From NCBI GenBank assembly GCA_030065205.1, contig JASJDN010000005.1, positions 1 through 64,000 on the forward strand: a stretch of 64,000 nt of DNA. Reading direction: 5' to 3'. Source of the DNA: Crocosphaera sp. GTDB taxonomy: Bacteria; Cyanobacteriota; Cyanobacteriia; Cyanobacteriales; Microcystaceae. Position numbers and translations under genes: made by a program. Below are positions 16,817-26,060 of this stretch, in pieces (positions within the stretch are counted from its first letter, which is position 1; each line of letters begins with the position of its first letter). The notes beneath the pieces were generated by a model that was given only the letters and a program-made list of their open reading frames with translations, did not search any database and was not told where the DNA came from.

Positions 16817-17011
16817 TTAACCTCCCCAAGTAACGGTAAATCCATTGAGAATCAGAGAAGAGTTGTAAATTTGAAGGATGATTAACAGGAAGACTAAAAA
16901 TAAGCCCATGAACACTCCCATTAAAGGAGTGGTTCCCCATCCAGGTACAACCTTCCCATATTCAGAATTAAGGGGTCTGAGTAAATCTCCTAATCGAGTA
17001 CGTTGTGCCAT
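16817..17011 (-). CDS. psbH: Photosystem II protein H
   Basis: A 64-residue photosystem II subunit with one membrane helix (about 30-50). The N-terminal [25 protein letters not shown] is diagnostic. PsbH stabilises the reaction centre and helps D1 turnover and CP47 assembly in the thylakoid. The frame is full length and normal. I did not see psbN beside it, although the two are neighbours in many cyanobacteria. Downstream lie a palindrome and the tnpB element. Confidence 0.97.
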
Positions 17012-17233
17012 AAGTTTTTAATCGGTATCTATCTAAGATTTACAGTTTATCAAAGAAGAACCCCTGATGGTAGATTTCTGGGAAAAGACTCGAAACAAGT
17101 AGCATTAAATCAGTTGTAACAGATTAAGGTACGCTTGAGTGTCCAGTACGAGACTGGTCACATAGGGAAAATAACCTCGCGTATTATCAGCCTCTCCAAT
17201 TATCCGACTATTGAAAGTATCCTTAGCAAAAAT

Positions 17234-17542
17234 CTACTCATTCAAAGGAAAGAGACTTAGAAAGTTCTCTAACTCAAACCAATATTCCACAAAATATTCA
17301 TTGGTTAAGGTAGTCACAAATTCAGAAAAATCAATGTATTTTTCCCAAACTTCTTCTGTTTGGGCAATTTCTGCGGTTATTTCCCACAGTGTTTCATAAT
17401 ACTCTTGTTTGGAAATTTCTCCGACATTTCTATATAAATTTAGCAATGTGTAATCAATGGCAATGGTTTCTTCCACGTTATAAAGAACTGCCTGTAATTT
17501 AATATGGGTTAAAAGAATTTCGATAGGTTGAGAAGTTTTCAT
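17234..17542 (-). CDS. Hypothetical acidic protein, 102 aa
   Basis: A 102-residue acidic protein rich in Glu, Leu, Tyr and Phe, with no signal peptide, membrane helix or known motif. Predicted character is alpha-helical. The amino-acid composition is that of a real soluble protein, which is why it is favoured over the plus-strand frame covering the same DNA. It has no operon partner. I do not recognise the family and give no function. Confidence 0.55.
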   Translation of the reverse strand: MKTSQPIEILLTHIKLQAVLYNVEETIAIDYTLLNLYRNVGEISKQEYYETLWEITAEIAQTEEVWEKYIDFSEFVTTLTNEYFVEYWFELENFLSLFPLNE

Positions 17543-17790
17543 AACTTAAAATGCTTAAAGCAATAAACTAAGTGGTTATGGGTTTAATTAGCCAGAAAGT
17601 GAGGTGCAACAATAGAGATATTGATGTTAATTTAAACAAAAAGTAGAGAATTTTCTTGCGGGTTTTTACTTAAACTCTCAAAATTTTGTTCAATTAATTC
17701 AGTAATTTTCCTGATCAAATACCATAAAAACATCTGTACTTCTATAAAATGAAGTATTCATTAACTGCTATTGGTAAGAGTAAAAGATGG

Positions 17791-18009
17791 CTAATATCTA
17801 TTCACTCTGGGATTAAATTTTGTGTGCTGTTTCCACGGAAACCATTGCTCCGTTTCTAGATTTTCTTGTACTTCAGAAATAGAAAATCCCTCAAATTTAG
17901 ATAGCTTAAACCAGAAAACATTAGGAGAAGAAAAAGAAACACTACTTAACTGTAAGCAGAAATATAATCCTAACGTGATGGTACACGCTTCAAAAAATTT
18001 TCCAAACAT
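17791..18009 (-). CDS. Possible small protein, 72 aa
   Basis: The frame begins with MFGKFFEACTITLGLYF and has a weakly hydrophobic N-terminus and a basic, aromatic C-terminus. A GAGGTGG lies about eight bases before its ATG, which favours this frame over the 106-codon plus-strand frame that overlaps it. No family is recognised. It may be a small secreted or membrane-associated protein, or a chance frame. Confidence 0.35.
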   Translation of the reverse strand: MFGKFFEACTITLGLYFCLQLSSVSFSSPNVFWFKLSKFEGFSISEVQENLETEQWFPWKQHTKFNPRVNRY

Positions 18010-18048
18010 CTCACACCACCTCGTGACACTAAATCACAATCATCAAAC

Positions 18049-18064
18049 TAGACTAGCTAGTCTA
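18049..18064. promoter_or_regulatory. 16-base perfect palindrome
   Basis: TAGACTAGCTAGTCTA is a perfect palindrome of 16 bases, 40 bases upstream of the minus-strand 72-aa frame and 127 bases upstream of the plus-strand membrane protein gene. Its size and position fit an operator for a dimeric repressor, but no matching regulator is nearby. Confidence 0.4.
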
Positions 18065-18190
18065 ATTACTCTTCTACTCTATTACGACTTGATTGCTGAT
18101 GAGTATGACGGGGTGAAACCCGACAAAGTGTCACACTGTTAGATGAACTTAATAAAAATTTTAGCATTACGACGATAATAGTTCTTAACA

Positions 18191-18451
18191 ATGACAATGA
18201 AAGTCTTATATTTCCTAAAAATCAACAAAAAAAATTCAAAAAAAGAAAATTTAGGCATAACTGTCTGGCAACTCCTTCTCATTATTGTTTTTTCTGGCAT
18301 AATCTCTTATTTAATTTTATTAACCCAACACAATCAGATGACTCCCATTGACTGTGGAGAAAAAGATGAGAACAAACAGAGATGGGTGAAATGTAGTGAA
18401 GAAAACATTAATCAAGAAAAAAATCAAAATATTGAAAACTTAAGAAAATAA
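18191..18451 (+). CDS. Small single-helix membrane protein, 86 aa
   Basis: An 86-residue protein with a basic N-terminus, one membrane helix (about 30-50, ITVWQLLLIIVFSGIISYLILL in character) and a polar tail with two cysteines separated by about 14 residues. No family is recognised. It precedes the cupin-like gene by 53 bases on the same strand and may share a transcript with it. Confidence 0.5.
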   Translation: MTMKVLYFLKINKKNSKKENLGITVWQLLLIIVFSGIISYLILLTQHNQMTPIDCGEKDENKQRWVKCSEENINQEKNQNIENLRK

Positions 18452-18504
18452 AAATCAATGTTTATAATTAAGTTAGTTTGATGATTATTGACAAATTGGT
18501 ATAA

Positions 18505-18969
18505 ATGTTGCTAACACTGCTAGAAAAATTAGGGCGAAAACGGGTTATATACGATCGAGATGGGATTAATCCTTATCTAATCCGCTATTATTTACTTTTT
18601 TCTGATAAATTAACGGAAGAAGATAAGCCGCGCTCTCTTCCCTTCAATCTAATGTTACACTACATTTGTCTCAGTGACCCTGATGATTTACACGATCATC
18701 CTTGGTGGTACGCAACCCTAATTCTTAAAGGAGGTTACTGGGAAATTACCCCAGAAGGAAAATTTTGGCGTGGTCCGGGTCATTTTCGTATTCGTTCCCC
18801 TCACTCTCTTCATCGTATCGAAATTTCTGCTGATGCTCAAGGGTCTTGGAGTTTATTTTTTTGCGGCCCTAGAATTAGAAATTGGGGGTTTATTAAACAA
18901 GGTAAATGGTTAGATCATAAAAGTTACTTAAGTCAAAGAAAGCAAAAATTGTCGAAAGCGATAAGTTGA
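18505..18969 (+). CDS. Cupin-like protein, 154 aa
   Basis: A 154-residue soluble protein. The motif HDHPWWYATLILKGGYWE (about 63-80) followed by a second histidine in RSPHSLHRIE (about 97-106) fits a metal-binding cupin barrel. Proteins of this kind occur in cyanobacteria and phages without a set function; they may be dioxygenase-like. The frame is ordinary in composition. It follows a small membrane-protein gene and precedes the MerA-like flavoprotein by 155 bases, with no clear metabolic link. Confidence 0.6.
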   Translation: MLLTLLEKLGRKRVIYDRDGINPYLIRYYLLFSDKLTEEDKPRSLPFNLMLHYICLSDPDDLHDHPWWYATLILKGGYWEITPEGKFWRGPGHFRIRSPHSLHRIEISADAQGSWSLFFCGPRIRNWGFIKQGKWLDHKSYLSQRKQKLSKAIS

Positions 18970-19124
18970 TTTTATTAAAAAAATGTTTGAATCAATTCTA
19001 AGCATATCTCTGCTTTTAAAACTCGTTGAGATTAAGGCATTTTTTTGTTCTTTTTTGGGCAAAACATTTTCTGGGATTAATTGATTAATGGAAATGATTA
19101 ACATCTATATAAGGAGATTAAACA

Positions 19125-20549
19125 ATGGGAGTTGATTATGATATTGTCATCATTGGTGGTGGTTCCGGAGGATTAGTAATTGCTAGTGCAGCAGCACAAT
19201 TAAACGCTAAGGTTGCTTTAGTCGAAAAAGACCGTTTGGGAGGGGATTGTTTATGGTATGGATGTGTTCCAAGTAAGTCATTAATTCATGCTGCTAGAGT
19301 CGCTTACGAAGTGAAAAATGCTCAACGTTTTGGTGTTTATAGTCAGGCTCCTAAAATTGATTTTCCTCAAGTCATTAATCATGTTAATAACGTGATTGCA
19401 GCTATTCAACCTAATGACTCTCCTCAACGGTTTGAAGGGTTAGGAGTTGAGGTTATTTTTGGTTCAGGACAGTTTATCAATTCTGATGTTTTTGATGTTA
19501 ATGGAAAACAATTGAAGGCAAGAGCTTTTGTAATTGCCACGGGTTCTCGTCCAAATATTCCTAATATTTCTGGTTTAAAAGAAAGTGGTTATTTAACTAA
19601 CGAAAATGTCTTTTCTATAACGGAACGTCCTGAGTCTTTAGCTGTTATTGGTGCTGGACCCATTGGCTGTGAATTAGGCCAATCTTTTCACCGTTTAGGA
19701 ACAAAAGTTACCTTAATTAATAGTCGTTCTCATTTGCTACCGAAAGAAGATCCTGAAGCTGCAGATGTGATCGAAAAACAGTTTTTAGAAGAAGGAATAA
19801 ACATCATTAAAAATGCGAGAGCAGAAAGAGTAGAATTGATTGACAATAAAAAACATTTGTGGGCTAATAATCAACAAGTTATTGTTGATCAAATTTTAGT
19901 ATCTACAGGGCGATCACCTAATGTAGAATCCCTCAATTTAGAAGCAGCAGAGGTAGAATATGATAAAAAAGGTATTACAGTAAACGATAAACTCCAAAGC
20001 ACTAATTCTAAAATTTATGCTTGTGGAGATGTTATTGGGGGATATCAATTCACCCATGTAGCTTCTCATGAGGCAGTCACGGTCATAACAAATGCTCTAT
20101 TTTTACCCATTAATAAGGTCAGTTATAAAGTTATTCCTTGGGCTACATTTACCGATCCTGAATTGGCAAGAGTCGGGTTAACAGAAGCACAAGCAAAAGA
20201 AAAATATGGAGACGATATTGATATTTTAAAACAGGAATTTGCTGAAGTCGATCGCGCTCAAGCAGAAGGAGCGACTCTTGGATTTGCTAAAATTATTGTT
20301 AAAAAAAATGGAGAAATTTTAGGGGCGAATTTAGTGGGTAAATCTGCTGGAGAATTAATTCATGAAATTGTTTTGGCTATGTCCCATAATCTCAAAGTAT
20401 CAGCTTTATCAGGAATTCATATTTACCCAACTTTATCAGAGATTAATAGTAAAGCAGCTTTGTTACTAAAAAAACGAAAATTTGCTAATAATAAAGGATT
20501 ACAAACAATTTTAAAGAAATTTTTTGCCATTAGGCGATCACTTGGCTAA
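19125..20549 (+). CDS. MerA-like pyridine nucleotide-disulfide oxidoreductase
   Basis: A 474-residue flavoprotein. It has the FAD loop IIGGGSGGL (9-17), the redox-active disulfide Cys42/Cys47 in GGDCLWYGCVPSK, the NAD(P) loop VIGAGPIGCELG, and a C-terminal dimer domain with the HIYPTLSE base motif. It resembles the catalytic core of mercuric reductase but lacks the N-terminal metal-binding domain and the C-terminal Cys pair expected for mercury resistance. The best call is a thiol/disulfide or dihydrolipoyl-dehydrogenase-type reductase of unsettled substrate. AAGGAG lies eight bases before the start codon. Confidence 0.85.
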   Translation: MGVDYDIVIIGGGSGGLVIASAAAQLNAKVALVEKDRLGGDCLWYGCVPSKSLIHAARVAYEVKNAQRFGVYSQAPKIDFPQVINHVNNVIAAIQPNDSPQRFEGLGVEVIFGSGQFINSDVFDVNGKQLKARAFVIATGSRPNIPNISGLKESGYLTNENVFSITERPESLAVIGAGPIGCELGQSFHRLGTKVTLINSRSHLLPKEDPEAADVIEKQFLEEGINIIKNARAERVELIDNKKHLWANNQQVIVDQILVSTGRSPNVESLNLEAAEVEYDKKGITVNDKLQSTNSKIYACGDVIGGYQFTHVASHEAVTVITNALFLPINKVSYKVIPWATFTDPELARVGLTEAQAKEKYGDDIDILKQEFAEVDRAQAEGATLGFAKIIVKKNGEILGANLVGKSAGELIHEIVLAMSHNLKVSALSGIHIYPTLSEINSKAALLLKKRKFANNKGLQTILKKFFAIRRSLG

Positions 20550-20625
20550 AAAAAGGACATAATAATTACATTAAGAAAATTTATTTGTTATACTAAGGTC
20601 AGCTTTAACCTTTAAATCATCACCC

Positions 20626-21351
20626 ATGAAATTATCAGTTTTAGCCTGTTTCTCAGTTGCATTGACTTTTCTCACTTATCCAGTTCTAAATATACCTTTA
20701 ATAACTCCAGCAATGGCACAAGAACAAGTCTTAAAAACCCTAACTGTGACTGGACAAGGTACGGTAAGAATTCCGACTACGTTAACTGATGTGAGTTTAG
20801 GGGTAGAAATACAAGGAAAAACAGCAACAGAAGTGCAAAAAAACGTAGCACAACGAACATCATCCTTAGTCGATTTTTTGCGATCGCGTTCCATAGAAAG
20901 ATTAGAAACGACAGGACTTCGTTTACAACCTAACTATCAATACGATAATAATCAACGCCGGTTAGTGGGTTATATTGGCACTAATACCGTTAGTTTTCGA
21001 GTGAAAACTGAAGAAGTTGGTAGTTTATTAGATGATGCAGTTAAAGCAGGAGCAACTCGTATCGATAGAGTGGGTTTTACGGCAGAAGAAACAGCGATTT
21101 CAGAGGCACAAAAGGAAGCATTAAAATTAGCAACTTTGGATGCACAAGCACAAGCTAAAGCCGTTTTATCAACCTTAAATTTTCAATCTCAAGAGATTAT
21201 TAATATTTCCATTAATCGGGCCAATACACCTCGACCACAAGTTATGTCATCCCCAGAAACCTTAAGAACTGCGAGTGCTGCTGATAGCACTCCTGTCATT
21301 GGAGGAGAACAAACCATTAGAGCGATGGTAACGTTACAAATTCGTTATTAA
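20626..21351 (+). CDS. SIMPL-domain (DUF541) secreted protein
   Basis: A 241-residue exported protein. The signal peptide covers about residues 1-31, ending AMA before QEQ. The mature part begins LTVTGQGTV and follows the SIMPL pattern, with a repeated beta-rich segment and QAQAKAVLS-type helix near 180. SIMPL proteins form oligomeric rings in the periplasm; proposed roles include oxidative-stress protection, but the function is not firm. The gene appears monocistronic. Confidence 0.85.
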   Translation: MKLSVLACFSVALTFLTYPVLNIPLITPAMAQEQVLKTLTVTGQGTVRIPTTLTDVSLGVEIQGKTATEVQKNVAQRTSSLVDFLRSRSIERLETTGLRLQPNYQYDNNQRRLVGYIGTNTVSFRVKTEEVGSLLDDAVKAGATRIDRVGFTAEETAISEAQKEALKLATLDAQAQAKAVLSTLNFQSQEIINISINRANTPRPQVMSSPETLRTASAADSTPVIGGEQTIRAMVTLQIRY

Positions 21352-21550
21352 TACAAACAGCATTATTTAGGTGTTATTGTCTGTATTCATTAATACAAAA
21401 TAAGTAATTTAATGCCTTTTTATACATCTTTAAAAAATATTAATTTAGCTAGTCAAGAACAGAAATGAGTGTTATTTATGTAGTAGTTTAATAAAACAAT
21501 TAGGTTAGGAAATAATTACTACAATAATAATCATACTAGAGGTGTTCTTA

Positions 21551-21748
21551 ATGTACGAAGATTTTAATTATATTACTGATGATAAATTTTTAAGAAACTA
21601 TTGGTGGCAAGAAAAAATTACTTGTCAACGATGTCAAGGAAACGGTAAATTGAATCTCGAACATGACGAGAATACTGTTTCTTGCCCTTTGTGTGAAGAG
21701 ACAGGGAAAGTTCACCGTCATCAGCAACATAAGGCATCTGCTGCTTAG
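21551..21748 (+). CDS. DnaJ-type zinc-motif small protein, 65 aa
   Basis: A 65-residue protein holding one pair of DnaJ-like zinc motifs: CQRCQGNG (about 25-32) and CPLCEETG (about 45-52). It has no J domain. I choose the ATG at 21551, which has GAGGTG in good position, over a GTG three codons upstream. Such stand-alone zinc fingers occur in cyanobacteria, probably as protein-binding helpers. It lies upstream of fba but is separated by about 250 bases. Confidence 0.65.
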   Translation: MYEDFNYITDDKFLRNYWWQEKITCQRCQGNGKLNLEHDENTVSCPLCEETGKVHRHQQHKASAA

Positions 21749-21997
21749 GGATAGCGTGTACTCTGCGTCGTAAGGGTCAAAAATAATCCAAAGACCTTGC
21801 ACTGGGGTGCAACAGTTGTTGTTTGTTGTTCCCCGTTTTTGCTTTCGGGGATTGACAAAATCACAAAAGTATGCACTAAAAGAAATTAAAAAAGGATTAG
21901 TCAAATAGTGAAATCTATCTTAAGATTAACGAATAAGAGAATTAATTTTCTTGACAACTTGCTCACAAAATAAAAGAAATAGACTAGGAGGACATCT

Positions 21998-23077
21998 ATG
22001 GCGCTCGTACCTATGCGACTGCTCTTAGACCACGCAGCAGAAAACGGTTATGGTATTCCTGCATTTAACGTTAACAACCTGGAGCAAATCCTAGCCATCA
22101 TGCAGGCAGCAGACGAAACAGATAGTCCCGTCATCTTACAAGCTTCTCGTGGTGCGCGTAAATATGCTGGAGAGAACTTTCTCCGTCATTTAATCTTAGG
22201 TGCAGTGGAAAGTTATCCTCATATTCCCATTGCTATGCACCAAGATCACGGTAACAGCCCTGCAACCTGCTACAGTGCTATCCGTAATGGTTTCACCAGT
22301 GTCATGATGGATGGTTCTTTAGAAGAAGACGCTAAAACCCCTGCCAGCTTTGAATACAACGTTAATGTAACGGCTGAAGTGGTTAAGGTGGCTCACGCTG
22401 TGGGTGCTAGTGTGGAAGGTGAACTCGGTTGTTTAGGTTCCCTCGAAACCGGAAAAGGAGACAAAGAAGACGGCCACGGGTTTGAAGGAACCCTCAGCAA
22501 AGATCAACTGCTCACCGATCCCGATGAAGCGGTAAAATTTGTAGAACGCACTCAAGTGGATGCTTTAGCGATCGCGATTGGAACCAGTCACGGTGCTTAT
22601 AAGTTTACCCGCAAACCCACTGGTGAAATTCTCGCTATTAGTCGTATTGAAGAAATTCATAATCGTCTTCCTAACACTCACTTGGTAATGCACGGTTCTT
22701 CTTCCGTACCCCAAGAATGGTTAGATATGATCAACGAATACGGTGGTCAAATTCCTGAAACCTATGGTGTACCTGTTGAAGAAATTCAAAAAGGTATTAA
22801 GAGTGGGGTTCGTAAGGTTAATATTGATACTGATAACCGTTTAGCTATCACTGCTGCTATTCGTGAAGCTGCAGTTAAAGATCCTGCTAACTTTGACCCT
22901 CGTCACTTCATGAAACCTTCTATGAAGTACATGAAACAAGTTTGTTCTGATCGTTATCAGCAATTCTGGACTGCTGGAAATGCGAGTAAGATCAAACAAG
23001 AAAGCCTTGATGCTTATGCTGCTAAGTATGCTAAGGGTGAATTAAGCGCAAATACCAAGAAAAGTGTTGCTGTTTAA
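21998..23077 (+). CDS. fba: Class II fructose-bisphosphate aldolase
   Basis: A 359-residue zinc-dependent aldolase that joins glyceraldehyde 3-phosphate and DHAP (and acts on erythrose 4-phosphate in the Calvin cycle). The motif IAMHQDHGN holds catalytic Asp83 and zinc ligand His84. EGELGCLG, the GTSHGAYKF region and NIDTDNRLA complete the active site. It is full length, with AGGAGG before the ATG. A bidirectional terminator closes the gene. The codon use is more biased than neighbours, as expected for an abundant enzyme. Confidence 0.97.
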   Translation: MALVPMRLLLDHAAENGYGIPAFNVNNLEQILAIMQAADETDSPVILQASRGARKYAGENFLRHLILGAVESYPHIPIAMHQDHGNSPATCYSAIRNGFTSVMMDGSLEEDAKTPASFEYNVNVTAEVVKVAHAVGASVEGELGCLGSLETGKGDKEDGHGFEGTLSKDQLLTDPDEAVKFVERTQVDALAIAIGTSHGAYKFTRKPTGEILAISRIEEIHNRLPNTHLVMHGSSSVPQEWLDMINEYGGQIPETYGVPVEEIQKGIKSGVRKVNIDTDNRLAITAAIREAAVKDPANFDPRHFMKPSMKYMKQVCSDRYQQFWTAGNASKIKQESLDAYAAKYAKGELSANTKKSVAV

Positions 23078-23108
23078 TTGATTCGACCTCTGATCGTCCT
23101 TGAGAACT

Positions 23109-23143
23109 AAAAAACTGGGTGATTATTTATCACCCAGTTTTTT
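23109..23143. terminator. Bidirectional intrinsic terminator
   Basis: A perfect 15-base stem (AAAAAACTGGGTGAT at 23109-23123 and ATCACCCAGTTTTTT at 23129-23143) with a five-base loop. A-rich and T-rich flanks make it work in both directions, between the convergent fba gene and the WecA/MraY-type transferase gene. Confidence 0.9.
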
Positions 23144-23157
23144 GATGGTTGGTTGAT

Positions 23158-24243
23158 TTATTCACGAACCGCTCTACGTTTGCGCCATGCTTGCCAGCCT
23201 ACATATCCCAATAATACCGTTGCAGCGATCGCAAATCCCCAACCACTAGGAATATTAGACAGTCCTAAAGCAATACTACCCACCCATAACGTTAAGGCAT
23301 AAATAAACAAAACCGTGAGCCGATGAGAGATACCAGCTTGAATTAAACGGTGATGGAGATGACGGTTATCTCCAATAAACGGCGATTTTCCCTGACTAAT
23401 GCGGGAAATAATCACCACCGACATATCTAAAATGGGAACCGCTAACACCACAAAGGGCAATAATACCGCCGTTACGGCTACCGTGGCCATGGTTGCCACT
23501 TTTACCAAACCAATGACCCCCACACCAGCGAGGGTAAACCCCATAAAATAAGCCCCACCATCCCCCATAAAAATCGTTGCCGGGTTGAAATTGTAACGAA
23601 GAAACCCTAACGCTGCGCCAGCTAAGGCCGCAGCAATCAAAGCAGCGGCCGGTTGTTCCATGAATAAAGCTAACACCATCATCACCACCGCAGAAATACC
23701 ACACCCGCCGGCGGCTAACCCATCTAACCCATCGATCCAATTAATGGCATTAGCCATGCCTACCAGCCAAATAACCGTCACAGGAAGACTTAATACACCG
23801 ATCTGTATTAAACTCCCAAAAGGGACAGACAAGAATTCAATGCGGACTCCTACGCCCCAAGCAGCACTAGCCACCACTGTTTGTAATATCAGGCGATTCA
23901 TGGGGCTTAAATTGTAGAGATCATCCGCTAGGCCAATGAGGAAAAAAGCCACACCACCGATGGTAACCCCCCAAATTTCCCATTCTTTATGGGGAGGTAA
24001 CCAACCAAACCCCCCTAAAATCCACACTAATAACAGGGCAATAACGGTTCCAGCAAAAATAGAAACCCCTCCCAAACGGACCATAGGCCGTTTGTGCATG
24101 GTATCTTTATCAGGGTCATTATTGGGGTTATCCACTAAACCTTTTCTTTGGCCATACTCATTAATGATGGGGGTACTCCACCAAACCACCATCAGCGCGA
24201 TGATAAAAGCAACGAGATGATATAGTTCTGTTGGCATTGACAT
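23158..24243 (-). CDS. WecA/TagO-like polyprenyl-phosphate glycosyl-1-phosphate transferase
   Basis: A 361-residue membrane enzyme of the MraY/WecA superfamily with about ten helices. Key acidic motifs are Asp107-Asp108 (GLADD), Asp171 and Asp174 in NWIDGLDGLAAG, GDGGAYFMG, and the C-terminal HLHHRL. It moves a sugar 1-phosphate (often GlcNAc-1-P) from a UDP-sugar to a lipid carrier, starting a surface polysaccharide. The HLHH motif favours WecA/TagO over MraY. It is divergent from the creatininase-family gene. Confidence 0.9.
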   Translation of the reverse strand: MSMPTELYHLVAFIIALMVVWWSTPIINEYGQRKGLVDNPNNDPDKDTMHKRPMVRLGGVSIFAGTVIALLLVWILGGFGWLPPHKEWEIWGVTIGGVAFFLIGLADDLYNLSPMNRLILQTVVASAAWGVGVRIEFLSVPFGSLIQIGVLSLPVTVIWLVGMANAINWIDGLDGLAAGGCGISAVVMMVLALFMEQPAAALIAAALAGAALGFLRYNFNPATIFMGDGGAYFMGFTLAGVGVIGLVKVATMATVAVTAVLLPFVVLAVPILDMSVVIISRISQGKSPFIGDNRHLHHRLIQAGISHRLTVLFIYALTLWVGSIALGLSNIPSGWGFAIAATVLLGYVGWQAWRKRRAVRE

Positions 24244-24351
24244 GGGTTTGGTTTATTCCCTTAAGTCGTGTGTAACAATTTTTACCTTAAGTTACTCTAT
24301 TTTGGCTAACCCTGTAAACTGAAATTGTCTGTAACTATTAGAGCCATCATC

Positions 24352-25167
24352 ATGCACGGTTTTATTCCGCCTCACCGTTTTTTCCCTTATCTCTCTTGGA
24401 CTGAGATTGATTCGATGAAAGATAAGGAAAATGTTGTTATCGTGCAACCCATCGGGGCGATCGAACAACATGGCCCTCATTTACCAGTGATAGTTGATGC
24501 TGCTATTAGCATGGGGGTTTTGGGTAAAGCCTTGGAAAAGTTAGAGTTAGAGATTCCCGCTTATAGTTTACCTTGTCTTTATTATGGCAAATCTAATGAG
24601 CATTGGGGGTTTCCTGGAACTATTACTTTGAGTGCAACCACTTTATTATCTGTCATAACCGAAGTAGCTCAAAGTGTTTATCATTCAGGGTTTCGTAAAC
24701 TGATTTTGATGAACTCCCACGGCGGACAACCCCAAATTATGGAAATTGCTGCTAGGGACATTCATCAACAGTATCAAGATTTTTCGGTGTTTCCTTTCTT
24801 TACTTGGCGGGTTCCTCATATTGCGGGAGAATTATTAACTCCTCAAGAGTTAGACTATGGTATCCATGCAGGGGATGCAGAAACTTCCATTATTTTGTCT
24901 TTATTGCCAGATCAAGTAAAAATGTCCCAAGCGGTTAAGGAATATCCTCAAGGGTTGCCAGAAGATGGTTTAGTGAGTATGGAAGGAAAATTACCCTTTG
25001 CTTGGTTGACTCAAGAGTTAAGCAAAAGTGGGGTGATGGGGGATGCTACCGCAGCAACCCAAGAAAAAGGCGATCGCTTGTTAGCCTCTGTTTCTGATGG
25101 TTGGGTTCAAGTGATTAAAGATGTTTATCATTTTAGGCAACCGTCTTCTAAAATTGACAATTGCTAA
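24352..25167 (+). CDS. Creatininase-family amidohydrolase
   Basis: A 271-residue protein with the family's metal-binding pattern: QPIGAIEQHGPHLP (Glu and His), VDAA, NSHGGQ and GDAETS. The family includes creatininase, mycofactocin MftE and the FAPy deformylase of riboflavin synthesis, so the substrate is uncertain. I start at the ATG that gives MHGFIPPHRFF, nine codons inside the longest frame. It is followed 53 bases later by the VapB-like antitoxin gene, which probably has its own promoter. Confidence 0.8.
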   Translation: MHGFIPPHRFFPYLSWTEIDSMKDKENVVIVQPIGAIEQHGPHLPVIVDAAISMGVLGKALEKLELEIPAYSLPCLYYGKSNEHWGFPGTITLSATTLLSVITEVAQSVYHSGFRKLILMNSHGGQPQIMEIAARDIHQQYQDFSVFPFFTWRVPHIAGELLTPQELDYGIHAGDAETSIILSLLPDQVKMSQAVKEYPQGLPEDGLVSMEGKLPFAWLTQELSKSGVMGDATAATQEKGDRLLASVSDGWVQVIKDVYHFRQPSSKIDNC

Positions 25168-25220
25168 TCGGCTCAAAACTCCTTACAATAAAGTAAGGAA
25201 CCAAAGAAAGGAAAAAAGTA

Positions 25221-25466
25221 ATGCCTTGTGCCACCATAACCAGTAAAGGGCAAGTAACCATCCCGAAAGAAATTAGAGACTATCTCAAACTAGACACAGG
25301 AACTAAAGTGGATTTTGTGATTACCGAAACAGGAGAAGTCAAAGTCATTCCCCTAGTGACCAACGTTAAAACTTTATCAGGAATGTTAGAGCGGACTGAA
25401 AAAAAAGCTGTCACCCTAGAAGAAATGGACGAAGCAATTAGGAAGGGTGCAAGTGATTGGACTTGA
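25221..25466 (+). CDS. AbrB/MazE-type antitoxin (VapB-like)
   Basis: An 81-residue protein with the swapped-hairpin SpoVT/AbrB fold at its N-terminus (ATITSKGQVTIPKEIRDYL, about 4-22), which binds DNA. The C-terminal tail (about 45-81) would hold the toxin. It overlaps the PIN-domain toxin gene by 14 to 20 bases, depending on the toxin start, a typical toxin-antitoxin layout that also implies self-repression. AGGA lies upstream of its ATG. Confidence 0.85.
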   Translation: MPCATITSKGQVTIPKEIRDYLKLDTGTKVDFVITETGEVKVIPLVTNVKTLSGMLERTEKKAVTLEEMDEAIRKGASDWT

Positions 25467-25845
25467 TACAAATGTCTTAATTCGTTACTTAACAAAAGAC
25501 GATGAAGCTCAATGGCAGCAAGCACAACAAATTATCGAAAGTGGTCAACAGTGCTTGATTGCTAACATAGTTTTATGTGAAATCGTATGGGTATTGAAAG
25601 GGAAAGCCTATCAATACACTAAAGATGATATTATCAAAACCTTAGAAGCGATGCTATCTTGTGAGAGTTTTGAGTTTGAAAATCGTTCAGCTTTTTATCA
25701 AGCTTTACAACGGACAAAACAAGGAAGAGCCGATTTTTCAGATTATCTAATTGGTGCGATCGCTATTCAATCGGGAGCATCACACACCACTACTTTTGAC
25801 CGCAAACTTAAAAATGAAAAAGGTTTTCAATGTTTGTCCATTTGA
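25453..25845 (+). CDS. PIN-domain toxin (VapC-like)
   Basis: A PIN-domain ribonuclease of about 130 residues. Acidic residues expected for Mg2+ binding are present: Asp in GLDTNVLIR, Glu in LCEIVWVL, Asp in ADFSDYL and Asp in TTFDRKL. It would cut RNA when free of the antitoxin. I prefer the GTG at 25453, which has GGAAGG just upstream; a GTG two codons earlier is possible. The frame is complete. It ends about 70 bases before the right end of the IS605-type element. Confidence 0.85.
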   Translation: MIGLDTNVLIRYLTKDDEAQWQQAQQIIESGQQCLIANIVLCEIVWVLKGKAYQYTKDDIIKTLEAMLSCESFEFENRSAFYQALQRTKQGRADFSDYLIGAIAIQSGASHTTTFDRKLKNEKGFQCLSI

Positions 25846-25915
25846 TTATTATAAGTTAAATCTTGATTGATCTGTCGCTTATCTAAAATTAACCAAGGTG
25901 AATATATAACTTTCT

Positions 25916-26060
25916 TTGACGCTCTCCTGGCTAAAGCCGAGGAGATTCATAACGAATCCCTATCGGGATGGTTATTTTCTTGATTGAATAGACTTAACTG
26001 AAAAGCATATTCTTTCAAGTTCCCAGGCACATCACGTTTGCTCAAAAGAGCGTAATGTTT
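25916..26060 (-). ncRNA. Candidate guide RNA (reRNA/omegaRNA) of the second tnpB
   Basis: Downstream of and overlapping the tnpB 3' end, the minus strand forms ATCCC/GGGAT and CTCCtcGGC/GCCaGGAG stems and then ends in GGAGAGCGTCAA. That ending closely follows the known right-end consensus of IS605-type TnpB elements, after which the guide begins. The guide would be the 16-20 bases at about 25896-25915. The RNA itself is inferred. Confidence 0.5.

Noticed and set aside
17012-17233. psbN beside psbH
   Set aside because: I searched both strands by eye for the PsbN start and TM text and did not find it.
17822-18142. 106-codon plus-strand frame
   Set aside because: Composition (many Cys, Ser, His, Asn) is unlike a normal protein, and the opposite frame has a better ribosome-binding site.
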